From Orychophragmus violaceus (Eukaryota > Streptophyta > Magnoliopsida > Brassicales > Brassicaceae): a DNA stretch of 64,000 bases. Below are positions 43,388 through 54,845 of the stretch, piece by piece. The stretch's first letter is position 1, and the number at the start of each line of letters is the position of its first letter. The notes under the pieces are model-generated. The model made no database searches. It saw only the letters and a program-made list of their open reading frames with translations, and was not told the origin of the DNA. The translations under genes and the position numbers were made by a program. The stretch covers positions 106,941,503-107,005,502 of the forward strand of contig CM058230.1 of assembly GCA_030180135.1 (NCBI GenBank), read 5' to 3'.

Positions 43388-44221
43388 TCGGGACATGAAC
43401 ACTTGGTTTTTCATGCACCGCGACTGTCCCACGGTGCATAGGATCAGTCCACGATCAGTTTATCCTATCCCGTCATTTTGTTTTCACCCGTTTCCTCCAC
43501 CACACCTCCTTACTGTCCATCTGAGGGGTTTTGGTCGTGGTACTTTCGAAAAAAATCGACCCGATTCTTCCCGGGCCATGAACACTTGGTTTTTCATGCA
43601 CCGCGACTATCCCACGGTGCATAGGATCAGTCCACGATCAGTTTATCGTATACCGTCATTTTTTTTTCACCCGTTTCCTCCACCACACCTCCTTACTGTC
43701 CATATGAGGGGTTTTGGTCGTGGTACTTTCGAAAAAACTCGACCCGATTCTTCCCGGGCCATGAACACTTGGTTTTTCATGCACCGCGACTGTCCCACGG
43801 TGCATAGGATCAGTCCACGATCAGTTTATCATATCCCGTCATTTTTTTTTCACCTGTTTCCTCCACCATACCTCCTTACTGTCTATATGAGGGGTTTTGG
43901 TCGTGGTACTTTCGAAAAAACTCGACCCGATTCTTCTCGGGCCATGAACACTTGGTTTTTCATGCACCGCGACTGTCCCACGGTGCATAGGATCAGTCCA
44001 CGATCGGTTTATCATATACCGTCATTTTTTTTTCACTTGTTTCCTCCACCACACCTCCTTACTGTCCATATGAGGGGTTTTGGTCTTTCTACTTTCGAAA
44101 AAACTCGACCCGATACTTCCCGGGACATGAACACTTGGTTTTTCATGCACCGCGACTGTCCCACGGTGCATAGGATCAGTCCACAATCGGTTTATCATAT
44201 ACCGTCATTTTTTTTTTTCAC
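43388..44221 (+). repeat. Link between D and E units, ~4-5 monomers
   Basis: Ordinary monomers matching about 33.7-34.5 kb at offset 9683, including TCCATCTGAGG near 43518 and ACCATACCTCC near 43867. Private changes are AAAAAAATCGACC near 43551 and GGTCTTTCTAC near 44083. Confidence 0.75.
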
Positions 44222-46777
44222 TTGTTTCCTCCACCACACCTTCTTACTGTCCATATGAGGGGTTTTGGTCATGGTACTTTCGAAAAAACTCGACCCGATA
44301 CTTCCCGGGACATGAACACTTGGTTTTTCATGCACCGCGACTGTCCCACGGTGCATAGGATCAGTCCACGATCAGTTTATCATATCCCGTCATTTTTTTT
44401 CACATGTTTCCTCCACCACACCTCCTCACTGTCTATATGAGGGGTTTTGGTCGTGGTACTTTCGAAAAAACTCGACCCGATCCTTCTCGGGACATGAACA
44501 CTTGGTTTTTCATGCACCGCGACTGTCCCACGGTGCATAGGATCAGTCCACGATCAGTTTATCATATACCGTCATTTTTTTCACATGTTTCCTCCACCAC
44601 ACCTCCTTACTGTCCATATGAGGGGTTTTGGTCGTGGTACTTTCGAAAAAACTCGACCCGATCCTTCTCGGGACATGAACACTTGGTTTTTCATGCACCG
44701 CGACTGTCCCACGGTGCATAGGATCAGTCCACGATCAGTTTATCCTATCCCGTCATTTTGTTTTCACCCGTTTCCTCCACCACACCTCCTTACTGTCCAT
44801 CTGAGGGGTTTTGGTCGTGGTACTTTCGAAAAAACTCGACCCGATTCTTCCCGGGCCATGAACACTTGGTTTTTCATGCACCGCGACTATCCCACGGTGC
44901 ATAGGATCAGTCCACGATCAGTTTATCATATACCGTCATTTTTTTTTCACCCGTTTCCTCCACCACACCTCCTTACTGTCCATATGAGGGGTTTTGGTCG
45001 TGGTACTTTCGAAAAAACTCGACCCGATTCTTCCCGGGCCATGAACACTTGGTTTTTCATGCACCGCGACTGTCCCACGGTGCATAGGATCAGTCCACGA
45101 TCAGTTTATCATATCCCGTCATTTTTTTTTCACCTGTTTCCTCCACCATACCTCCTTACTGTCTATATGAGGGGTTTTGGTCGTGGTACTTTCGAAAAAA
45201 CTCGACCCGATTCTTCTCGGGCCATGAACACTTGGTTTTTCATGCACTGCGACTGTCCCACGGTGCATAGGATCAGTCCACGATCGGTTTATCATATACC
45301 GTCATTTTTTTTTTCACTTGTTTCCTCCACCACACCTCCTTACTGTCCATATGAGGGGTTTTGGTCTTTGTACTTTCGAAAAAACTCGACCCGATACTTC
45401 CCGGGACATGAACACTTGGTTTTTCATGCACCGCGACTGTCCCACGGTGCATAGGATCAGTCCACAATCGGTTTATCATATACCGTCATTTTTTTTTCAC
45501 TTGTTTCCTCCACCACACCTCCTTACTGTCCATATGAGGGGTTTTGGTCGTGGTACTTTCGAAAAAACTCGACCCGATACTTCCCGGGACATGAACACTT
45601 GGTTTTTCATGCACCGCGACTGTCCCACGGTGCATAGGATCAGTCCACGATCAGTTTATCATATACCATCATTTTTTTTTCACCTGTTTCCTCCACCACA
45701 CCTCCTTACTGTCTATATGAGGGGTTTTGGTCGTGTTACTTTCGAAAAAACTCGACCCGATTCTTCCCGGGCCATGGACACTTGGTTTTTCATGCACCGC
45801 GAGTGTCCCACGGTGCATAGGATCAGTCCACGATCAGTTTATCATATACCGTCATTTTTTTTTCACCCGTTTCCTCCACCACACCTCCTTACTGTCCATA
45901 TGAGGGGTTTTGGTCGTGGTACTTTCGAAAAAACTCGACCCGATCCTTCCCGGGCCATGAACACTTGGTTTTTCATGCACCGCGACTGTCCCACGGTGCA
46001 TAGGATCAGTCCACGATCAGTTTATCATATACCGTCATTTTTTTCACATGTTTCCTCCACCACACCTCCTTACTGTCCATATGAGGGGTTTTGGTCGTGG
46101 TACTTTCGAAAAAACTCGACCCGATCCTTCCCGGGACATGAACACTTGGTTTTTCATGCACCGCGACTGTCCCACGGTGCATAGGATCAGTCCATGATCA
46201 GTTTATGATATACCGTCATTTTTTTCCACCCGTTTCCTCCACCACACCTCCTTACTGTCTATATGAGGGGTTTTGGTCGTGGTACTTTCGAAAAAACTCG
46301 ACCCGATCCTTCCCGGGACATGAACATTTGGTTTTTCATGCACCGCGACTGTCCCACGGTGCATAGGATCAGTCCACGATCAGTTTATCATATCCCGTCA
46401 TTTTTTTTTCACTTGTTTCCTCCACCACACCTCCTTACTGTCCATATGAGGGGTTTTGGTCGTGGTACTTTCGAAAAAACTCGACCCGATCCTTCTCGGG
46501 ACATGAACACTTGGTTTTTCATGCACCGCGACTGTCCCACGGTGCATAGGATCAGTCCACGATCAGTTTATCATATCCCGTCATTTTTTTCACATGTTTC
46601 CTCCACCACACCTCCTTACTGTCCATATGAGGGGTTTTGGTCGTGGTACTTTCGAAAAAACTCGACCCGATACTTCCCGGGACATGAACACTTGGTTTTT
46701 CATGCACCGCGACTGTCCCACGGTGCATAGGATCAGTCCACAATCGGTTTATCATATACCGTCATTTTTTTTTTCAC
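44222..46777 (+). repeat. Higher-order unit E1, 14 monomers (2556 bp)
   Basis: Begins at the GGTCATGG monomer. Markers in order: CCTCCTCACTG, TCCATCTGAGG, GCGACTATCCC, ACCATACCTCC with GCACTGCG, GGTCTTTGTAC, CCATGGACAC, GAACATTTGG and CACATG plus CCACAATCGG. A private CpG transition, CCATGATCAG, lies near 46193. Confidence 0.85.
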
Positions 46778-49335
46778 TTGTTTCCTCCACCACACCTTCT
46801 TACTGTCCATATGAGGGGTTTTGGTCATGGTACTTTCGAAAAAACTCGACCCGATACTTCCCGGGACATGAACACTTGGTTTTTCATGCACCGCGACTGT
46901 CCCACGGTGCATAGGATCAGTCCACGATCAGTTTATCATATCCCGTCATTTTTTTTTCACATGTTTCCTCCACCACACCTCCTCACTGTCTATATGAGGG
47001 GTTTTGGTCGTGGTACTTTCGAAAAAACTCGACCCGATCCTTCTCGGGACATGAACACTTGGTTTTTCATGCACCGCGACTGTCCCACGGTGCATAGGAT
47101 CAGTCCACGATCAGTTTATCATATACCGTCATTTTTTTCACATGTTTCCTCCACCACACCTCCTTACTGTCCATATGAGGGGTTTTGGTCGTGGTACTTT
47201 CGAAAAAACTCGACCCGATCCTTCTCGGGACATGAACACTTGGTTTTTCATGCACCGCGACTGTCCCACGGTGCATAGGATCAGTCCACGATCAGTTTAT
47301 CCTATCCCGTCATTTTGTTTTCACCCGTTTCCTCCACCACACCTCCTTACTGTCCATCTGAGGGGTTTTGGTCGTGGTACTTTCGAAAAAACTCGACCCG
47401 ATTCTTCCCGGGCCATGAACACTTGGTTTTTCATGCACCGCGACTATCCCACGGTGCATAGGATCAGTCCACGATCAGTTTATCATATACCGTCATTTTT
47501 TTTTCACCCGTTTCCTCCACCACACCTCCTTACTGTCCATATGAGGGGTTTTGGTCGTGGTACTTTCGAAAAAACTCGACCCGATTCTTCCCGGGCCATG
47601 AACACTTGGTTTTTCATGCACCGCGACTGTCCCACGGTGCATAGGATCAGTCCACGATCAGTTTATCATATCCCGTCATTTTTTTTTCACCTGTTTCCTC
47701 CACCATACCTCCTTACTGTCTATATGAGGGGTTTTGGTCGTGGTACTTTCGAAAAAACTCGACCCGATTCTTCTCGGGCCATGAACACTTGGTTTTTCAT
47801 GCACTGCGACTGTCCCACGGTGCATAGGATCAGTCCACGATCGGTTTATCATATACCGTCATTTTTTTTTTCACTTGTTTCCTCCACCACACCTCCTTAC
47901 TGTCCATATGAGGGGTTTTGGTCTTTGTACTTTCGAAAAAACTCGACCCGATACTTCCCGGGACATGAACACTTGGTTTTTCATGCACCGCGACTGTCCC
48001 ACGGTGCATAGGATCAGTCCACAATCGGTTTATCATATACCGTCATTTTTTTTTTCACTTGTTTCCTCCACCACACCTCCTTACTGTCCATATGAGGGGT
48101 TTTGGTCGTGGTACTTTCGAAAAAACTCGACCCGATACTTCCCGGGACATGAACACTTGGTTTTTCATGCACCGCGACTGTCCCACGGTGCATAGGATCA
48201 GTCCACGATCAGTTTATCATATACCATCATTTTTTTTTCACCTGTTTCCTCCACCACACCTCCTTACTGTCTATATGAGGGGTTTTGGTCGTGTTACTTT
48301 CGAAAAAACTCGACCCGATTCTTCCCGGGCCATGGACACTTGGTTTTTCATGCACCGCGAGTGTCCCACGGTGCATAGGATCAGTCCACGATCAGTTTAT
48401 CATATACCGTCATTTTTTTTTCACCCGTTTCCTCCACCACACCTCCTTACTGTCCATATGAGGGGTTTTGGTCGTGGTACTTTCGAAAAAACTCGACCCG
48501 ATCCTTCCCGGGCCATGAACACTTGGTTTTTCATGCACCGCGACTGTCCCACGGTGCATAGGATCAGTCCACGATCAGTTTATCATATACCGTCATTTTT
48601 TCACATGTTTCCTCCACCACACCTCCTTACTGTCCATATGAGGGGTTTTGGTCGTGGTACTTTCGAAAAAACTCGACCCGATCCTTCCCGGGACATGAAC
48701 ACTTGGTTTTTCATGCACCGCGACTGTCCCACGGTGCATAGGATCAGTCCACGATCAGTTTATGATATACCGTCATTTTTTTCCACCCGTTTCCTCCACC
48801 ACACCTCCTTACTGTCTATATGAGGGGGTTTTGGTCGTGGTACTTTCGAAAAAACTCGACCCGATCCTTCCCGGGACATGAACATTTGGTTTTTCATGCA
48901 CCGCGACTGTCCCACGGTGCATAGGATCAGTCCACGATCAGTTTATCATATCCCGTCATTTTTTTTTCACTTGTTTCCTCCACCACACCTCCTTACTGTC
49001 CATATGAGGGGTTTTGGTCGTGGTACTTTCGAAAAAACTCGACCCGATCCTTCTCGGGACATGAACACTTGGTTTTTCATGCAACGCGACTGTCCCACGG
49101 TGCATAGGATCAGTCCACGATCAGTTTATCATATCCCGTCATTTTTTTCACATGTTTCCTCCACCACACCTCCTTACTGTCCATATGAGGGGTTTTGGTC
49201 GTGGTACTTTCGAAAAAACTCGACCCGATACTTCCCGGGACATGAACACTTGGTTTTTCATGCACCGCGACTGTCCCACGGTGCATAGGATCAGTCCACA
49301 ATCGGTTTATCATATACCGTCATTTTTTTTTTCAC
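46778..49335 (+). repeat. Higher-order unit E2, 14 monomers (2558 bp)
   Basis: Same 14-monomer order as E1. Private changes are an extra G in GAGGGGGTTTTGG near 48826 and GCAACGCG near 49081. T-tract lengths differ by one or two from E1 and E3 and account for most of the small difference in unit length. Confidence 0.85.
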
Positions 49336-51892
49336 TTGTTTCCTCCACCACACCTTCTTACTGTCCATATGAGGGGTTTTGGTCATGGTACTTTCGAAAA
49401 AACTCGACCCGATACTTCCCGGGACATGAACACTTGGTTTTTCATGCACCGCGACTGTCCCACGGTGCATAGGATCAGTCCACGATCAGTTTATCATATC
49501 CCGTCATTTTTTTTTTCACATGTTTCCTCCACCACACCTCCTCACTGTCTATATGAGGGGTTTTGGTCGTGGTACTTTCGAAAAAACTCGACCCGATCCT
49601 TCTCGGGACATGAACACTTGGTTTTTCATGCACCGCGACTGTCCCACGGTGCATAGGATCAGTCCACGATCAGTTTATCATATACCGTCATTTTTTTCAC
49701 ATGTTTCCTCCACCACACCACCTTACTGTCCATATGAGGGGTTTTGGTCGTGGTACTTTCGAAAAAACTCGACCCGATCCTTCTCGGGACATGAACACTT
49801 GGTTTTTCATGCACCGCGACTGTCCCACGGTGCATAGGATCAGTCCACGATCAGTTTATCCTATCCCGTCATTTTGTTTTCACCCGTTTCCTCCACCACA
49901 CCTCCTTACTGTCCATCTGAGGGGTTTTGGTCGTGGTACTTTCGAAAAAACTCGACCCGATTCTTCCCGGGCCATGAACACTTGGTTTTTCATGCACCGC
50001 GACTATCCCACGGTGCATAGGATCAGTCCACGATCAGTTTATCATATACCGTCATTTTTTTTTCACCCGTTTCCTCCACCACACCTCCTTACTGTCCATA
50101 TGAGGGGTTTTGGTCGTGGTACTTTCGAAAAAACTCGACCCGATTCTTCCCGGGCCATGAACACTTGGTTTTTCATGCACCGCGACTGTCCCACGGTGCA
50201 TAGGATCAGTCCACGATCAGTTTATCATATCCCGTCATTTTTTTTTCACCTGTTTCCTCCACCATACCTCCTTACTGTCTATATGAGGGGTTTTGGTCGT
50301 GGTACTTTCGAAAAAACTCGACCCGATTCTTCTCGGGCCATGAACACTTGGTTTTTCATGCACTGCGACTGTCCCACGGTGCATAGGATCAGTCCACGAT
50401 CGGTTTATCATATACCGTCATTTTTTTTTTCACTTGTTTCCTCCACCACACCTCCTTACTGTCCATATGAGGGGTTTTGGTCTTTGTACTTTCGAAAAAA
50501 CTCGACCCGATACTTCCCGGGACATGAACACTTGGTTTTTCATGCACCGCGACTGTCCCACGGTGCATAGGATCAGTCCACAATCGGTTTATCATATACC
50601 GTCATTTTTTTTTTCACTTGTTTCCTCCACCACACCTCCTTACTGTCCATATGAGGGGTTTTGGTCGTGGTACTTTCGAAAAAACTCGACCCGATACTTC
50701 CCGGGACATGAACACTTGGTTTTTCATGCACCGCGACTGTCCCACGGTGCATAGGATCAGTCCACGATCAGTTTATCATATACCATCATTTTTTTTTCAC
50801 CTGTTTCCTCCACCACACCTCCTTACTGTCTATATGAGGGGTTTTGGTCGTGTTACTTTCGAAAAAACTCGACCCGATTCTTCCCGGGCCATGGACACTT
50901 GGTTTTTCATGCACCGCGAGTGTCCCACGGTGCATAGGATCAGTCCACGATCAGTTTATCATATACCGTCATTTTTTTTTCACCCGTTTCCTCCACCACA
51001 CCTCCTTACTGTCCATATGAGGGGTTTTGGTCGTGGTACTTTCGAAAAAACTCGACCCGATCCTTCCCGGGCCATGACCACTTGGTTTTTCATGCACCGC
51101 GACTGTCCCACGGTGCATAGGATCAGTCCACGATCAGTTTATCATATACCGTCATTTTTTTTCACATGTTTCCTCCACCACACCTCCTTACTGTCCATAT
51201 GAGGGGTTTTGGTCGTGGTACTTTCGAAAAAACTCGACCCGATCCTTCCCGGGACATGAACACTTGGTTTTTCATGCACCGCGACTGTCCCACGGTGCAT
51301 AGGATCAGTCCACGATCAGTTTATGATATACCGTCATTTTTTTTCCACCCGTTTCCTCCACCACACCTCCTTACTGTCTATATGAGGGGTTTTGGTCGTG
51401 GTACTTTCGAAAAAACTCGACCCGATCCTTCCCGGGACATGAACATTTGGTTTTTCATGCACCGCGACTGTCCCACGGTGCATAGGATCAGTCCACGATC
51501 AGTTTATCATATCCCGTCATTTTTTTTTCACTTGTTTCCTCCACCACACCTCCTTACTGTCCATATGAGGGGTTTTGGTCGTGGTACTTTCGAAAAAACT
51601 CGACCCGATCCTTCTCGGGACATGAACACTTGGTTTTTCATGCACCGCGACTGTCCCACGGTGCATAGGATCAGTCCACGATCAGTTTATCATATCCCGT
51701 CATTTTTTTCACATGTTTCCTCCACCACACCTCCTTACTGTCCATATGAGGGGTTTTGGTCGTGGTACTTTCGAAAAAACTCGACCCGATACTTCCCGGG
51801 ACATGAACACTTGGTTTTTCATGCACCGCGACTGTCCCACGGTGCATAGGATCAGTCCACAATCGGTTTATCATATACCGTCATTTTTTTTT
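49336..51892 (+). repeat. Higher-order unit E3, 14 monomers (~2557 bp)
   Basis: Third copy of the 14-mer, with private changes CACACCACCTTAC near 49716 and CCATGACCAC near 51074. After the CACATG / CCACAATCGG monomer it switches to GGTCTTGG (near 51944) rather than GGTCATGG, entering the F pair. Confidence 0.83.
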
Positions 51893-53356
51893 TCACTTGT
51901 TTCCTCCACCACACCTCCTTACTGTCCATATGAGGGGTTTTGGTCTTGGTACTTTCGAAAAAACTCGACCCGATCCTTCTCGGGACATGAACACTTGGGT
52001 TTTCATGCACCGCGACTGTCCCACGGTGCATAGGATCAGTCCACGATCAGTTTATCCTATCCCGTCATTTTTTGTTTCACTTGTTTCCTCCACCACACCT
52101 CCTTACTGTCCATATGAGGGGTTTTGGTCGTGGTACTTTCGAAAAAACTCGACCCGATTCTTCCCGGGCCATGAACACTTGGTTTTTCATGCACCGCGAC
52201 TGTCCCACGGTGCATAGGATCAGTCCACGATCAGTTTATCATATACCGTCATTTTTTCTTCACCCGTTTCCTCCCCCACACCTCCTTACTGTCCATATGA
52301 GGGGTTTTGGTCGTGGTACTTTCGAAAAAACTCGACCCGATACTTCCCGGGACATGAACACTTGGTTTTTCATGCACCGCGACTGTCCCACGGTGCATAG
52401 GATCAGTCCATGATCAGTTTATCATATCCCGTCATTTTTTTTCACCTGTTTCCTCCACCACACCTCCTTACTGTCTATATGAGGGGTTTTGGTTGTGGTA
52501 CTTTCGAAAAAACTCGACCCGATCCTTCTCGGGACATGAACACTTGGTTTTTCATGCACCGCGACTGTCCCACGGTGCATAGGATCAGTCCACGATCATT
52601 TTATCATATACCGTCATTTTTTTCACATGTTTCCTCCACCACACCTCCTTACTGTCCATATGAGGGGTTTTGGTCGTGGTACTTTCGAAAAAACTCGACC
52701 CGATCCTTCTCGGGACATGAACACTTGGTTTTTCATGCACCGCGACTGTCCCACGGTGCATAGGATCAGTCCACGATCAGTTTATCCTATCCCGTCATTT
52801 TGTTTTCACCCGTTTCCTCCACCACACCTCCTTATGGTCCATATGAGGGGTTTTGGTCGTGGTACTTTCGAAAAAACTCGACCCGATTCTTCCCGGGCCA
52901 TGAACACTTGGTTTTTCATGCACCGCGACTGTCCCACGGTGCATAGGATCAGTCCACGATCAGTTTATCATATACCGTCATTTTTTTTTCACCTGTTTCC
53001 TCCACCACACCTCCTTACTGTCCATATGAGGGGTTTTGGTCGTGGTACTTTCGAAAAAACTCGACCCGATTCTTCCCGGGCCATGAACACTTGGTTTTTC
53101 ATGCACCGCGACTGTCCCATGGTGCATAGGATCAGTCCACGATCAGTTTATCATATCCCGTCATTTTTTTTTCACCTGTTTCCTCCACCACACCTCCTTA
53201 CTGTCCATATGAGGGGTTTTGGTCGTGGTACTTTCGAAAAAACTCGACCCGATCCTTCTCGGGACATGAACACTTGGTTTTTCATGCACCGCGACTGTCC
53301 CACGGTGCATAGGATCAGTCCACGATCAGTTTATCATATCCCGTCATTTTTTTCAC
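51713..53356 (+). repeat. 9-monomer block F1 (1644 bp)
   Basis: Repeats at offset 1644-1645 as 53357 onward. Shared markers are CACATG, GGTCTTGG, TTTTTTGTTTCAC, CTCCCCCAC, GGTTGTGG and GATCATTTTATC. Private changes include TTTTTTCTTCACC near 52255, CCATGATCAG near 52409 and CTTATGGTCC near 52832. Overlaps the right end of E3. Confidence 0.78.
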
Positions 53357-54845
53357 ATGTTTCCTCCACCACACCTCCTTACTGTCCATATGAGGGGTTT
53401 TGGTCGTGGTACTTTCGAAAAAACTCGACCCGATACTTCCCGGGACATGAACACTTGGTTTTTCATGCACCGCGACTGTCCCACGGTGCATAGGATCAGT
53501 CCACAATCGGTTTATCATATACCGTCATTTTTTTTTTCACTTGTTTCCTCCACCACACCTCCTTACTGTCCATATGAGGGGTTTTGGTCTTGGTACTTTC
53601 GAAAAAACTCGACCCGATCCTTCTCGGGACATGAACACTTGGGTTTTCATGCACCGCGACTGTCCCACGGTGCATAGGATCAGTCCACAATCAGTTTATC
53701 CTATCCCGTCATTTTTTGTTTCACTTGTTTCCTCCACCACACCTCCTTACTGTCCACATGAGGGGTTTTGGTCGTGGTACTTTCGAAAAAACTCGACCCG
53801 ATTCTTCCCGGGCCATGAACACTTGGTTTTTCATGCACCGCGACTGTCCCACGGTGCATAGGATCAGTCCACGATCAGTTTATCATATACCGTCATTTTT
53901 TTTTCACCCGTTTCCTCCCCCACACCTCCTTACTGTCCATATGAGGGGTTTTGGTCGTGGTACTTTCGAAAAAACTCGACCCGATACTTCCCGGGACATG
54001 AACACTTTGTTTTTCATGCACCGCGACTGTCCCACGGTGCATAGGATCAGTCCACGATCAGTTTATCATATCCCGTCATTTTTTTTCACCTGTTTCCTCC
54101 ACCACACCTCCTTACTGTCTATATGAGGGGTTTTGGTTGTGGTACTTTCGAAAAAACTCGACCCGATCCTTCTCGGGACATGAACACTTGGTTTTTCATG
54201 CACCGCGACTGTACCACGGTGCATAGGATCAGTCCACGATCATTTTATCATATACCGTCATTTTTTTTCACATGTTTCCTCCACCACACCTCCTTACTGT
54301 CCATATGAGGGGTTTTGGTCGTGGTACTTTCGAAAAAACTCGACCCGATCCTTCTCGGGACATGAACACTTGGTTTTTCATGCACCGCGACTGTCCCACG
54401 GTGCATAGGATCTGTCCACGATCAGTTTATCCTATCCCGTCATTTTGTTTTCACCCGTTTCCTCCACCACACCTCCTTACTGTCCATATGAGGGGTTTTG
54501 GTCGTGGTACTTTCGAAAAAACTCGACCCGATTCTTCCCGGGCCATGAACACTTGGTTTTTCATGCACCGCGACTGTCCCACGGTGCATAGGATCAGTCC
54601 ACGATCAGTTTATCATATACCGTCATTTTTTTTTCACCTGTTTCCTCCACCACACCTCCTTACTGTCCATATGAGGGGTTTTGGTCGTGGTACTTTCGAA
54701 AAAACTCGACCCGATTCTTCCCGGGCCATGAACACTTGGTTTTTCATGCACCGCGACTGTCCCACGGTGCATAGGATCAGTCCACGATCAGTTTATCATA
54801 TCCCGTCATTTTTTTTTCACCTGTTTCCTCCACCACACCTCCTTA
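53357..54845 (+). repeat. 9-monomer block F2 (partial, ~8 monomers)
   Basis: Second copy of F1, aligned until about 54845, where TCTATATG replaces TCCATATG. Private changes include TCCACATGAGG near 53755, CCACAATCAG near 53687, CTGTACCACGG near 54210 and GGATCTGTCC near 54409. Confidence 0.75.
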
